64,000 bases of DNA from positions 2,499,001 through 2,563,000 of the forward strand of contig NZ_CP045696.1 of NCBI RefSeq assembly GCF_009676955.1. Direction: 5' to 3'. Under the pieces are notes generated by a model that saw only the letters and a list, made by a program, of their open reading frames with translations, searched no databases and was not told the origin of the DNA. Positions within the stretch are counted from its first letter, which is position 1, and each line of letters begins with the position of its first letter. The position numbers and the translations under genes were made by a program. Below are positions 1 through 7,819 of the stretch, one piece after another. Origin of the DNA: Sodaliphilus pleomorphus. Its GTDB lineage: Bacteria > Bacteroidota > Bacteroidia > Bacteroidales > Muribaculaceae.

Positions 1-228
1 ATAAATTGACTGGCGGACACGCTTTTTTGTGTCGCTTATTAACTCATGTTGCGCCTTGACATATGAGCAGCCTTTGCGCTGGCGATAGTGACCAATTTCG
101 GCAGGTGACACCGCAAATGAAATGCCGAGTTTCTTTGTTTCACGTCCTTTCTCTGACACCATGCTGAATAGACTTGGGTTAAGCCATGTAGCAAGACGGA
201 TAAGGTATGTTGCTATCTTTTCTTTCAT
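1..228 (-). CDS. Unknown phage protein downstream of portal, N-terminal part
   Basis: Starts at ATG 228, 12 bases after the portal stop, and is open to the window edge (76 codons seen). The visible N-terminus begins MKEKIATYLIRLATWLNPSL and is basic, with no membrane segment or motif I recognise. Its place directly behind the portal suggests a head-assembly or packaging-related role, but that is inferred from position only. Partial: the C-terminus lies outside the window. Confidence 0.6.
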   Translation of the reverse strand, partial: MKEKIATYLIRLATWLNPSLFSMVSEKGRETKKLGISFAVSPAEIGHYRQRKGCSYVKAQHELISDTKKRVRQSIY

Positions 229-240
229 AAGTCATTGAAT

Positions 241-1683
241 TTACATAGCGCCCTCAAAAACGCTATTCATCTGAACGGACTTTTCTTTCGCTGATTCTTG
301 CTGTATCTGCTCCAGTGTAGCTTGTGCGTCTTTCGACTTGCCAAAACGTTCGATACTCTCCAGTTGGCTTTCAATAGCTTTGCCACCATTAGCCTTCATG
401 CGTAGGTTGATTTCTGCTTCTTCATTGCGCATAACGTAAGGCTGAATATGGTGGGTCACAATCACGTTATCAACCTCACTTGCCCACGCTTGGTTCATCT
501 GTTTGATAAAAGCCTTAATCACGTTACACTCTCGCTCAAAGAACTCTATCATCGGTTGGCTCTCCTCGCCAGTGCGGAGCAAGGCATCCATCAGAACCGT
601 CATGCGAGCGTCGTAACCTATATTGCCCAGTGCCATCATGTTCTTGAAACTGGTATCGGGCATTTGGTTGAGTTGCCAAAACAAATCCAGCGAGCGGTCT
701 ATGTGGCTCTTGGTGGCTTCCTGTGACTGGTTCCATGACACATAGGACACATCACCGCCATTCTGCACTCTGTACACACGTCTGGTCTCACCCTTTTCTT
801 CTTTGCCCGCTACGCCTCCAGCTACTTTGAGGATTGGTGCAGAATTGTAGGCCACGACATCGCTGTCACGAGAATGGGTGTACTCAACGTCCTCACGCAG
901 TTGCGGTGTTCCTTGCTCCCACGTGGGGTTGTCTCGCCAAGCATACGACCCCGGTATCTTGCCAATCAGTATTTCATCACCATAGGTCGTGTTGCCTTCA
1001 CCATCCTCATAGACGATTTCGTCAACCCAACCTCGGTCAGCCTCTTTACGCCACTTAAAATGAGTGTCGGCAGTCCAAGTCTCAAAGAAGTCAACGTCCT
1101 CGTCCATGATCTTTTCAGTGTAGGCAATCGACATCGCTATCATGTCGTCATACTCATCAAGTAGAGGATACAGTACAACATCGTCATGCAGCGGCGAGAA
1201 TGTGCGGCAGCGGAGCTTGTACTCTGAATTAAAACCATAGTCAGTGTTTTGTTTCTTTACCACATACCAAAGCGTGAAAATCTCACAAGCAGCAAAGAAT
1301 GCGAAACCTCGCCTCATATTGACCGAGTTGATATGCGCTCGCTCATAAATGCGCTCAATCGCATTGGCTATATCTTGGCGAACTGCATTTCCCTCAATAT
1401 TAGAGTACACACGTTTCACCGGCAGCGTGAACGTGAACTGGTTCACTCTCTTGCAGAGCAAACGTTCCAAACCGATTGCCAACCTTGCCGCCTTGTCGAC
1501 CTTGCCGCCGCCACGCACCTTGTCACGTCTATCGTAAGTATCGTGAATAATGCGGTGTAGTTTGGGGTCAAGTACACTACGGAGATAACTCCATGATGGC
1601 GGAGTTGTCGACTTTTCTTGCAGGTCAGATATTATGGCATCAATCGGCCGATTGCGGTCTAATATCTCATCAAGTCTTTTCAT
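241..1683 (-). CDS. Phage portal protein (SPP1 gp6-like)
   Basis: About 480 residues, the usual length for SPP1-type portals, which form the dodecameric DNA-entry ring at one capsid vertex. The family call rests on overall resemblance: an alpha-helical N-terminus, a beta-rich middle ending in a conserved stretch near VSYVSWNQS, a segment like the portal stem around DLFWQLNQMPDTS, and a charged Gln/Glu-rich helical C-terminus. I chose ATG 1683 over the earlier in-frame codon at 1755, because a promoter (-7 box at 1713-1721) lies between the two and puts the start about 20 bases downstream of transcription start. No terminase gene precedes it, which is unusual. Sequence search would settle the family; I am fairly confident. 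Confidence 0.74.
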   Translation of the reverse strand: MKRLDEILDRNRPIDAIISDLQEKSTTPPSWSYLRSVLDPKLHRIIHDTYDRRDKVRGGGKVDKAARLAIGLERLLCKRVNQFTFTLPVKRVYSNIEGNAVRQDIANAIERIYERAHINSVNMRRGFAFFAACEIFTLWYVVKKQNTDYGFNSEYKLRCRTFSPLHDDVVLYPLLDEYDDMIAMSIAYTEKIMDEDVDFFETWTADTHFKWRKEADRGWVDEIVYEDGEGNTTYGDEILIGKIPGSYAWRDNPTWEQGTPQLREDVEYTHSRDSDVVAYNSAPILKVAGGVAGKEEKGETRRVYRVQNGGDVSYVSWNQSQEATKSHIDRSLDLFWQLNQMPDTSFKNMMALGNIGYDARMTVLMDALLRTGEESQPMIEFFERECNVIKAFIKQMNQAWASEVDNVIVTHHIQPYVMRNEEAEINLRMKANGGKAIESQLESIERFGKSKDAQATLEQIQQESAKEKSVQMNSVFEGAM

Positions 1684-1712
1684 TTTTCGTACGAAATTGC
1701 TGTAATTACCCT

Positions 1713-1749
1713 GTAAAGATAATGAAAGTATTCGAGAACCGAATACTTT
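1713..1749 (-). promoter_or_regulatory. Promoter with 25-bp palindrome upstream of portal
   Basis: On the minus strand a TATCTTTAC -7 box (1713-1721) follows a perfect 10-bp inverted repeat, AAAGTATTCG / CGAATACTTT with a 5-base spacer (1725-1749). The usual -33 TTTG is replaced by TATTC, which is part of the palindrome. The same arrangement occurs at 15211-15247. This suggests a regulator binding over the -33 position, perhaps an activator of middle or late genes. Confidence 0.6.
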
Positions 1750-1812
1750 TCTCACGAAAACTTTTCGAGCCCAAATACTTTCGAATAAAGAAACTTGTTC
1801 ATCAATGGTTTC

Positions 1813-2700
1813 TCATAGCTGTTTCAGTCCGAAAATGCGCTTCGTTACTCCCAGGGCATTATCGGTCAACTGGCGCTGCCACGCTTGGTTCATGCGTGAC
1901 CACTTGAAGGCATTTTGCTTTAACTGCGTTCTCAGTTCCTCGCTGGGAATCTCATCAAAGTACAGACGGATACGCTCATCTTGGTAGTCAAGTTCGATTG
2001 TTCCCCAATCCAACTCGACCTCTCTGTTCTCTGTGTTAACCATCTTGGTTAAGTTGTCAATACGCTCTTGCGCCTGCTTAATCTTTGCAAGGTTGTTGGT
2101 CAGTGCATAACTCGGGAAACCTCTGCGACCACAGAAGTCGGGTTCGAGCAGGTCTTTGGCGATTTTCTCATGCACTCCAAGGGAAACCATTTCGTCCACC
2201 TTTTCCTCATCGGTCAACAATTTCTTGCGGACGATTGCGTTGCACGCTTTCATCAACTCTTGCAACTCGGCCAGTTGGTCGACCTTCATCTGCAATCGCT
2301 CAATCTCCGCCCAACCTGTCAGTCGATGTTGGGTTGGGTGGGTCACTCGGTGAACGAACTTCTTCGCCCATTCATCAAGTTTCATTCGGGCATTACGCTC
2401 GGCTTCGTTGGCCTTCTGCATCTTCTTCACTGGAAACTTGGCAGGGCCAGTTACAGCAGGAGAGGCACAACGACTCAACGCACTCAGCCAACGTGAGGTT
2501 AGGTCAAGGTAGCGTTTCTCGAAGTCCTCTTTCAGTTCATCGGGAAGTTGCGATTGGTAGTCACGCAACTCGCTTTCCACGCTTGCCAACACGACTTCTG
2601 CTGCTCTGTCGGGTTGGAAACTGTTCCAGTAATGAGCGTCACATGCTTGCTTGCGCAAGGCTTCAACGCTCGGTCGTAGGGTAAATGTTTCTGTGTTCAT
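1813..2700 (-). CDS. Unknown phage protein with DUF3560-like C-terminal motif
   Basis: 295 residues, mostly charged helices; residues about 105-180 look coiled-coil. The C-terminus contains a motif (FKWSRMNQAWQRQLTDNA) that resembles the end of DUF3560 and related mobile-element proteins, where a tryptophan-rich WS...AWQRQLT block is common; I know of no established activity for it. It starts at ATG 2700, overlapping the stop of the gene before it by ATGA, and is the last gene of the operon driven from the promoter cassette near 3700. The start is preceded by AGAGCA. Not a terminase as far as I can see. Confidence 0.7.
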   Translation of the reverse strand: MNTETFTLRPSVEALRKQACDAHYWNSFQPDRAAEVVLASVESELRDYQSQLPDELKEDFEKRYLDLTSRWLSALSRCASPAVTGPAKFPVKKMQKANEAERNARMKLDEWAKKFVHRVTHPTQHRLTGWAEIERLQMKVDQLAELQELMKACNAIVRKKLLTDEEKVDEMVSLGVHEKIAKDLLEPDFCGRRGFPSYALTNNLAKIKQAQERIDNLTKMVNTENREVELDWGTIELDYQDERIRLYFDEIPSEELRTQLKQNAFKWSRMNQAWQRQLTDNALGVTKRIFGLKQL

Positions 2701-2975
2701 TGCTCTTTGATTGTTAAGTAATACTTATCTAAAATCTCTTGGTATGCTTGAATCTTTCCTTGACGGATAGCGATACCAGTCTCGGCTTTCTCAACCTCTT
2801 GCAGGTTGGTGGCGAAAAGCGGTGCGCCTTGTTCAAGGATTCTGATACCATTTCGCAGGTTTCGCACCTCTTTCTCAATCGCTTTGATATTGGGAATGAA
2901 GCCGTTCCCGATGTGCTGTGACAGGTAGGACTTCAACTTGTTGTAAGCATCCTGCTTTATCTTTTCGTAATCCAT
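2697..2975 (-). CDS. Unknown small helical protein
   Basis: 92 residues, highly helical with a heptad-like middle (KAIEKEVRNLRNGIRILEQG) suggesting a coiled coil. ATG 2975 is preferred to a GTG at 2981, which would overlap the preceding stop. No motif recognised. It overlaps the next gene by four bases (ATGA), so translation is probably coupled. Confidence 0.62.
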   Translation of the reverse strand: MDYEKIKQDAYNKLKSYLSQHIGNGFIPNIKAIEKEVRNLRNGIRILEQGAPLFATNLQEVEKAETGIAIRQGKIQAYQEILDKYYLTIKEQ

Positions 2976-2977
2976 AA

Positions 2978-3235
2978 TCACTGATTGTTAAACTGGTGAA
3001 CTTTGATTTCTGTTCCACCGCTACCGAGAAGAAACCCATCGTAGCTAAAGTCCCAGTCTTTGAACTCCAGCATTTTTACTTCACCAACATTGCCGTGAAA
3101 TCGTTGACTGTTCACTCCATCAACAAGATGCCAAAAACGTCTGCAAGCATTCCTGTAACCTTTGATAATCTCAACAGGATTGATAAGCAGGTCACTTTCG
3201 CCTTTGTGTCTTACGTAAACTCTGAAAAGTCTCAT
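2978..3235 (-). CDS. Unknown small protein
   Basis: 85 residues, start preceded by AGAGCA. The sequence is mixed alpha/beta with many aromatic residues and no Cys; nothing recognised. Second gene of the operon that starts at 3626. Confidence 0.58.
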   Translation of the reverse strand: MRLFRVYVRHKGESDLLINPVEIIKGYRNACRRFWHLVDGVNSQRFHGNVGEVKMLEFKDWDFSYDGFLLGSGGTEIKVHQFNNQ

Positions 3236-3260
3236 TGCTCTTTACTTTGTTGGTTTATCA

Positions 3261-3626
3261 TTAGTTCCAGTAGTCAATCATCTCCCACAAGTTCTCTCTG
3301 CTGATGTCGCCAATCGTTTTCATCGTCAGCACATTTCGGCCCTCCTTATAGGTCAAATTCTCGTAACCATCAAGGTACGCAATCATGATATTGGCTCGCA
3401 CATTGCCTTTGGCGAACTTTCTTGCAATCGCCATAGCACCTGCACGAGTGTAAGCAATCTTATCTCCGAGGAAGTCTGGGTCGTACACATTTGCTCCCAT
3501 TTCGTAAAACTCAATCAAGTACATTGTGCGGTACTCCTGCGTGTGGAGCGCACCGCTATTGACCTTCTTCCAGTCAATCAGAGTTTCATCGAACTTCCAG
3601 TTGTTTGTTCCGTACTCTCTCATCAT
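3261..3626 (-). CDS. Unknown protein, first gene of the leftmost accessory operon
   Basis: 121 residues (ATG 3626, or 3623). Soluble and rich in Tyr and Met, with no recognised motif. It begins shortly downstream of the promoter cassette at 3640-3756, so it leads a four-gene operon (3626 to 1813). AGAGCA directly precedes the start. Confidence 0.62.
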   Translation of the reverse strand: MMREYGTNNWKFDETLIDWKKVNSGALHTQEYRTMYLIEFYEMGANVYDPDFLGDKIAYTRAGAMAIARKFAKGNVRANIMIAYLDGYENLTYKEGRNVLTMKTIGDISRENLWEMIDYWN

Positions 3627-3639
3627 TGCTCTTCGTTTC

Positions 3640-3756
3640 TTTATTACGTTAGTATGTTAGTTTCAATATGCAAAACTACAAAGAAATCACGATATAACCA
3701 AAGAAAAACGCAGTTAATTTGCTGAATACCAATGATTTAACTTTTACTAACTTTAG
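3640..3756 (-). promoter_or_regulatory. Promoter cassette copy 1
   Basis: On the minus strand: upstream box at 3736-3754 (reads AAAGTTAGTAAAAGTTAAA), 33 bases, -33 TTTG (3699-3702), 20 bases, -7 TAGTTTTG (3671-3678), then the leader motif GTAATAAAGAAACG. The spacing matches the Bacteroidales vegetative promoter consensus. The same cassette is found at 7079-7204 and 10985-11106 with identical spacings; copies 1 and 3 are nearly identical. Confidence 0.72.
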
Positions 3757-3992
3757 TCCACAAGTAACTTATTTACTTCCACTTCCTCAACAATGAAGTT
3801 GTTTTCCAAGCGTGAGTCACCACATTGCGACTGGCCGTTCATCATGACTTCCGCAACCTGGTCCGGGTTGCAATCACGATACTCCAACAGGACTTGTCTA
3901 ACATCTTCCCAGTCAGTACAGACAGCAACCAGCTTTCTGTCATGCCTACTCAGCCACACGTCACACTCATACACCATCTGCACCTTGTTCAT
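3753..3992 (-). CDS. Unknown small protein
   Basis: 79 residues from ATG 3992; an upstream in-frame start at 4070 would overlap the DpnD/PcfM-like gene much more. Acidic C-terminus (FIVEEVEVNKLLVD). No motif recognised. Overlaps the previous gene by 26 bases and ends inside the promoter cassette box; last gene of the middle accessory operon. Confidence 0.55.
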   Translation of the reverse strand: MNKVQMVYECDVWLSRHDRKLVAVCTDWEDVRQVLLEYRDCNPDQVAEVMMNGQSQCGDSRLENNFIVEEVEVNKLLVD

Positions 3993-4158
3993 AGCTTTCA
4001 AATGGTTCAAATTCGACATCGTAGAAATCGTCTTCGCCGAGGACATAATCCCCGTTGCACCACCTCTCACAGACTATCTCTCTTGCTTTGGCAGGTGACT
4101 CTGCCTCAACCTTGACAACCTTGCGCAAGGTCTCTAAAATCTCGACTTTATAAATCAT
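3967..4158 (-). CDS. DpnD/PcfM-like protein
   Basis: 63 residues. The start MIYKVEILETLRKVVKVEAE followed by a SPAKAREIV helix and a C-terminal VLGEDDFYDVEF matches the pattern of the DpnD/PcfM family, small proteins first noted next to the DpnI/DpnII restriction locus and on plasmid pCF10. Their biochemical role is unknown. Start overlaps the preceding stop as ATGA. That such a gene sits in a mobile element is typical of the family. Confidence 0.68.
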   Translation of the reverse strand: MIYKVEILETLRKVVKVEAESPAKAREIVCERWCNGDYVLGEDDFYDVEFEPFESYEQGADGV

Positions 4159-4328
4159 TGTTCATCAATTATTGTGCCTGTGGCGATAGCCTCATAAAAT
4201 TCGCCATACAGCTGTTTGTAACTCTCCTCGGCAGGTTTGCCTTGGCAACTTATCGCTTTCTCCATCAGAGCAATGAGCAACATATTTTGCTCGGTCTCAT
4301 CAAGCGCAATGCTAATCTTCTTCATCAT
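4155..4328 (-). CDS. Unknown small protein
   Basis: 57 residues from ATG 4328 (4325 also possible). The start KKISIALDETEQNMLLIALM predicts a helix with an acidic face; no motif recognised. It overlaps the gene before by about 17 bases and the one after by ATGA. Confidence 0.5.
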   Translation of the reverse strand: MMKKISIALDETEQNMLLIALMEKAISCQGKPAEESYKQLYGEFYEAIATGTIIDEQ

Positions 4329-4467
4329 CTTCGTTGTCGTTACTTGGTTCATAGTTGTTGCATGAGTTATAGGACTCAACTTTCCCGTTGTTCAGTTCAC
4401 AGGTCCAGCATATCATATCGCACCCAGCGTGATAAGCGTGCTTGCAGTTGTAGCAAATCTGTTCCAT
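4312..4467 (-). CDS. Small Cys-rich, probably zinc-binding protein
   Basis: 51 residues from ATG 4467. Two close cysteine pairs, CYNC and CWTC with further Cys and His between (KHAYHAGCDMIC), suggest one zinc site. The C-terminus is strongly acidic (NDNEDDEED). Could be a DNA- or protein-binding accessory factor; no family assigned. Start is two bases downstream of the preceding stop. Confidence 0.55.
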   Translation of the reverse strand: MEQICYNCKHAYHAGCDMICWTCELNNGKVESYNSCNNYEPSNDNEDDEED

Positions 4468-4468
4468 A

Positions 4469-4741
4469 TCACTTAAACTCCTTACTCTTGCAAAGCAGTG
4501 CCGTTCCCACAATCAAGTTCGGATAATCGCAATGTCTCATGACCCATGCTGTTGCCTCGATGTTGACTGGCAGTTGTTTCATCAATCCATCTTCGTCTAC
4601 CAACATGATGTTACCACCGGGCAGCTGAACCACTTGTACGTAGCCGCCTATCAAATCCCAAACTTCTTCCAGTTTGAAGTCAGAGCCATTCTTAGGCTCA
4701 ACCGTCTTTGGCTTTTCGCCAACCTTGAATAGTGTTGCCAT
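4469..4741 (-). CDS. DUF3846-like protein
   Basis: 90 residues. The core (GGYVQVVQLPGGNIMLVDED, then KQLPVNIEATAW and IVGTALLC) matches the layout of DUF3846, a family of phage and mobile-element proteins with no known activity: a beta strand carrying the VDEDG turn, a short LP.N linker and a final IVG..LL strand. Follows the 123-residue gene by four bases. Confidence 0.66.
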   Translation of the reverse strand: MATLFKVGEKPKTVEPKNGSDFKLEEVWDLIGGYVQVVQLPGGNIMLVDEDGLMKQLPVNIEATAWVMRHCDYPNLIVGTALLCKSKEFK

Positions 4742-4745
4742 AATC

Positions 4746-5117
4746 TTAATTGTTGTATGTTAGGTTGCGTTCCAGCATCCTGTTATAAATCTCGTCAAGC
4801 TGCTGCTTGCTCTCAATTCTCACTCCGTCATATATGATTGCCGAATAGGCGCCATTTATGTCGTAATCAAACTTATCCTCGTCAAGAACATCTGTGTACT
4901 TGTCGACGATTTCACACATGACAAGGAGAACAAGCATACCGCCAAAATCCCTGTAATGGTGCTTGTGAAAACAATCACCAGCGCAGCAATTCAGCATATA
5001 ACAGACATCGCTTTCGCTAAAGTCCACGCAATACTCATCGCAAAGGTCGTCAATCAGTTTGGTTGGGACCATCAAGCAGGCTACTATAGAATCTTTCGTG
5101 CTCATAATTATCTCCAT
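4746..5117 (-). CDS. Unknown Cys-rich protein
   Basis: 123 residues from ATG 5117 (ATG 5105 also possible). Seven or more cysteines, with a CCAGDCFHKHH cluster that could bind metal; the N-terminal third (LIDDLCDEYCVDFSE) is acidic. No family recognised. The start overlaps the previous stop by 10 bases. Confidence 0.55.
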   Translation of the reverse strand: MEIIMSTKDSIVACLMVPTKLIDDLCDEYCVDFSESDVCYMLNCCAGDCFHKHHYRDFGGMLVLLVMCEIVDKYTDVLDEDKFDYDINGAYSAIIYDGVRIESKQQLDEIYNRMLERNLTYNN

Positions 5118-5278
5118 GTTACATGAAAACCACGTGTCGCAGCATACTCCTCAAACTGCACCTTCCATGTGTGGAATGGCAGTCCAACAAGCACCAACTT
5201 GCTTCGTCCGTTTTTGGTCAACCACGCTTGAAACCAGTCGATCGTCTGATAGGCTTCTGATCTAAACTCAACTCTCAT
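5108..5278 (-). CDS. Unknown 56-residue protein
   Basis: Begins MRVEFRSEAYQTIDWFQAWL and ends FHVTWR. Start and stop fit the neighbours closely: ATG 5278 overlaps the preceding TGA as TGATG and the stop overlaps the following start. Rich in aromatic residues, mixed alpha/beta. Unknown function; the tight overlaps on both sides are the main reason to call it a gene. Confidence 0.55.
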   Translation of the reverse strand: MRVEFRSEAYQTIDWFQAWLTKNGRSKLVLVGLPFHTWKVQFEEYAATRGFHVTWR

Positions 5279-5871
5279 CATAATACAACAGGTTGCAGGT
5301 TTAACATCTTACTCTCGTACACATCGATCTTCTTGCTGGTCAACCACTCTGGCTTATACTCATCGGGCAGTTCAGCAAGCAGTTTGCGCATTTCCGTAAT
5401 CTGCGCTTCCTCATCACGTGCCCACAGATGCTTGGCGCATCGGTTACCACAGCCGAGGTAGTAATCACAATCTCGGATAAGTCGCTGCAACATCAACCAC
5501 GTGTGCTTAACCCACTCGGGTATCATGATGTAGTCAATGCTGTAGCCAGCGTTGTAACGCTTAATCTTTCGGGCAATGTCCTCGCCGAAGATGTCAATGA
5601 TAAGCTTTATCGCCTCGTAGTCGCCATCGTAGGCATACATACTTTCGTGGTTATTGAACTCATAGAAGTACACCTCTTGTGGGTCGCACTCCTTGCGGAC
5701 TTGCTCGTGCATCCTGTCGAATGCTCGCAGGTCGTTGCTCCGGTTCAACTCGTCAATCGCTTTGTCGTACAACTCGTTGTAGCGGTTAGCTGTCTTGGCG
5801 TTCATCATGAAGATTGCGCCCTCATCGGTGCACTTGAACTCCAATCCGCTCGGTAACTTAATCGTGTTCAT
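5278..5871 (-). CDS. Unknown phage protein
   Basis: 197 residues, acidic and helical, with a Cys/His cluster (CDYYLGCGNRCAKHLW) at about residues 140-155 that could bind zinc. Preceded by AGAGCA at its ATG 5871. No family recognised. Central gene of the operon from the cassette at 7079-7204. Confidence 0.6.
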   Translation of the reverse strand: MNTIKLPSGLEFKCTDEGAIFMMNAKTANRYNELYDKAIDELNRSNDLRAFDRMHEQVRKECDPQEVYFYEFNNHESMYAYDGDYEAIKLIIDIFGEDIARKIKRYNAGYSIDYIMIPEWVKHTWLMLQRLIRDCDYYLGCGNRCAKHLWARDEEAQITEMRKLLAELPDEYKPEWLTSKKIDVYESKMLNLQPVVL

Positions 5872-5883
5872 TGCTCTTTGTTT

Positions 5884-6186
5884 TTATAGGTCAATAATCA
5901 ATCCGCTTGCCACCACACCTTCTTCGTGGTAGCCATCGGGTGTTGCTATAATCTCGTATCGTCCATCTTCGGCAGCAAGTGAACTGAACAGGGATTGCCA
6001 GCCTTTCTCTATCACTTGCTTGCGCCAGTTCTTGATGTACTTCTTGCAGGTCTCAACTCTCTTGCAGCCTACTCGGTGGAAGTCAGCATCACAGGTTCTG
6101 TCACCATTGCTGCGCTTTCGTCCTGCCTCAAAGTAGGTGTCTGCTCCGTTCCAAACCTTGATGATGTATGTTTGCTGAACAGCCAT
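5884..6186 (-). CDS. Unknown phage protein
   Basis: 100 residues; N-terminal strand-like segment (QTYIIKVWNG), central basic stretch with three Cys (CDADFHRVGCKRVETCKKYI). ATG 6186 overlaps the preceding TAA as TAATG. No family recognised. Confidence 0.56.
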   Translation of the reverse strand: MAVQQTYIIKVWNGADTYFEAGRKRSNGDRTCDADFHRVGCKRVETCKKYIKNWRKQVIEKGWQSLFSSLAAEDGRYEIIATPDGYHEEGVVASGLIIDL

Positions 6187-6596
6187 TACTCGATGTAGTC
6201 TTTATCTTCACAAATTATGAAACGCTCCTCATAGACCTCAGTAGGCTTGTAGATGAACTCGTGCGTCCAGTAGGTGTCCTGCCAGTTGGTTGAGCAGTCC
6301 ATGCCGTTATCACCATGGCTGTTCTCAACCACAAAGTTGAGACCTTTCAGCCACATGGCCATTTCTTTCGAGTAGTCCGGACTTGGGCCATCAGCGTAGG
6401 AGGACGTGCAGTGCGTCAGGCTGAAACCTTTCGCAAAGCCAATCACTTGGTTGTCTCGGTTGTAGAGGTTAATCGTCTCTTCCGCAACCTCATCACAGCC
6501 AACCTGCTTTGCTATTGCGTTGACCATCGTCATTATCTTCTCGGGTATGTGGGTTTCATCCTCCCACTTGTGGAATGCTTTGTTGTCGAATTTCAT
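6186..6596 (-). CDS. Unknown phage protein
   Basis: 136 residues, acidic, with a C-terminal EERFIICEDKDYIE. Start has the AGAGCA leader, and 40 bases upstream is a GC-rich hairpin (6632-6647). No motif recognised. Confidence 0.56.
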   Translation of the reverse strand: MKFDNKAFHKWEDETHIPEKIMTMVNAIAKQVGCDEVAEETINLYNRDNQVIGFAKGFSLTHCTSSYADGPSPDYSKEMAMWLKGLNFVVENSHGDNGMDCSTNWQDTYWTHEFIYKPTEVYEERFIICEDKDYIE

Positions 6597-6631
6597 TGCT
6601 CTGTTTCTTTATTACTGGGTTAAACGATGCA

Positions 6632-6647
6632 GGGCGGTTGCCCGCCC
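6632..6647. other. Intra-operon hairpin
   Basis: GGGCGG-TTGC-CCGCCC, a perfect 6-bp GC stem with a tetraloop in an otherwise AT-rich 61-base gap between two operon genes (stop 6658, start 6596). No U-tract follows on the minus strand, so a processing or pausing site is more likely than a terminator. Confidence 0.45.
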
Positions 6648-6657
6648 CACGTTATCT

Positions 6658-7071
6658 TTATCTTATTTGTCCGAAGAATTTCAGCAAATCGTAGTGAATA
6701 TCTGAGAGGCTTTTCTGCTCATGAATCTGCAACCACTTGTTCCACCCCTCGGTTTCGATTCCCACATCTTTTAGGTCTTGCATCTGCTTTTCTGTGCAGT
6801 AGAGAACAGCAAACGTGTGCTTCTTCTCGGCTGGCAGACACTCGATTTTCCACTTCAAGTCAAACAGGCGATCTTTGCGCTCCTGCTCCTGCTTGCACTT
6901 CAACTGGTCAGCGAGGCAAGCCTTAACTCGCTTGTGGTTCATCTTGCGCCACATTGCGCAAAACTCATCCTTGTCAACGTCCGAGTTCATGTACATCGGC
7001 TCGATAACCGAGTAGTACTCTTGGTCAGTCACTTGGACTTTCACTCTGTTCTCAAATTCTTGCTTTGTCAT
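6658..7071 (-). CDS. Unknown phage protein, first gene of the middle accessory operon
   Basis: 137 residues, mostly helical and charged (residues 55-80 RVKACLADQLKCKQEQERKD look coiled-coil). Leads the operon that runs from 7071 to 3753, directly behind promoter cassette copy 2 and with the AGAGCA leader at its start. No family recognised. Confidence 0.6.
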   Translation of the reverse strand: MTKQEFENRVKVQVTDQEYYSVIEPMYMNSDVDKDEFCAMWRKMNHKRVKACLADQLKCKQEQERKDRLFDLKWKIECLPAEKKHTFAVLYCTEKQMQDLKDVGIETEGWNKWLQIHEQKSLSDIHYDLLKFFGQIR

Positions 7072-7078
7072 TGCTCTT

Positions 7079-7204
7079 CGTTTCTTTATTACGTTAAACT
7101 TGTAGTTGTTTTTGCATATACAAAACTACAACAATTATTTGAATTGACCAAAGAAAAATCCATTTATTTTACTGACTATCAAAGGTTTAACTTTTACTAA
7201 CTTT
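7079..7204 (-). promoter_or_regulatory. Promoter cassette copy 2
   Basis: Minus strand: upstream box at 7186-7204, 33 bases, -33 TTTG (7149-7152), 20 bases, -7 TAGTTTTG (7121-7128), leader with AATAAAGAAACGAAGAGCA before ATG 7071. The box and both promoter elements match copies 1 and 3, while the sequence between them has drifted more, which points to selection on the box. Confidence 0.7.
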
Positions 7205-7247
7205 GATTGATTCTGCGTGCTTGCTCGGCCACCAAGTAGGGGAGTGC

Positions 7248-7454
7248 CTACCTTCGGTTCAGTCGGCCATCTTCAATCATGCGTATGCAGTTATACAGGT
7301 GGCGGTCGTTCATTGACTTCAAAGCTATCGGCTCTAAGTCAGCCTGCAACCAGTAGCCTTGCTTAATCAACTCCTCGGCTCGCTCTGCACGCTGTTCAGC
7401 CTCAATCACCAAATCTTCAAGACCAAACCAATCTTGTTCCTCTGCCCAACTCAT
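7248..7454 (-). CDS. Unknown small acidic protein
   Basis: 68 residues, helical, strongly acidic N-terminal half (EEQDWFGLEDLVIEAEQRAE). ATG 7454 overlaps the preceding stop as ATGA; last gene of the operon that begins at 10980. No family recognised. Confidence 0.55.
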   Translation of the reverse strand: MSWAEEQDWFGLEDLVIEAEQRAERAEELIKQGYWLQADLEPIALKSMNDRHLYNCIRMIEDGRLNRR

Positions 7455-7819
7455 TGCTCACCTCCTTTCTTTGCGATGTCATTGATTTCTTTCTCCGACC
7501 TACCATCTTTGATGAGTGCGATGATGCGGTCACGTCCAAGTTTCCTATAGGCTACCATCAGAGTTTTGACAACAAGGTCACACGGCTCTCCCGGCTCAAT
7601 TGCATTCTCTCGCCCTGCCTTATGCGCTTCTGCCGACAACTGGAAGATGTCTTTACCCTCCTTGTTCACGATGATGTACTCATGTCCCATTAAACTTATG
7701 TGACCATAATAACGCACCACCGATAAATGGGTATTCGCCCAAAACTCCTCTGTCATTAGCAGAGGATAGTTCCCAGACTTTAGACGTCGAGTCGCCTTTT
7801 CCTGCCTACCTTTCGTCAT
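7451..7819 (-). CDS. Unknown phage protein
   Basis: 122 residues, with a beta-rich middle (YGHISLMGHEYIIVNKEGKD) and a helical basic C-terminus. ATG 7819 overlaps the preceding stop as ATGA. No family recognised. Confidence 0.56.
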   Translation of the reverse strand: MTKGRQEKATRRLKSGNYPLLMTEEFWANTHLSVVRYYGHISLMGHEYIIVNKEGKDIFQLSAEAHKAGRENAIEPGEPCDLVVKTLMVAYRKLGRDRIIALIKDGRSEKEINDIAKKGGEQ

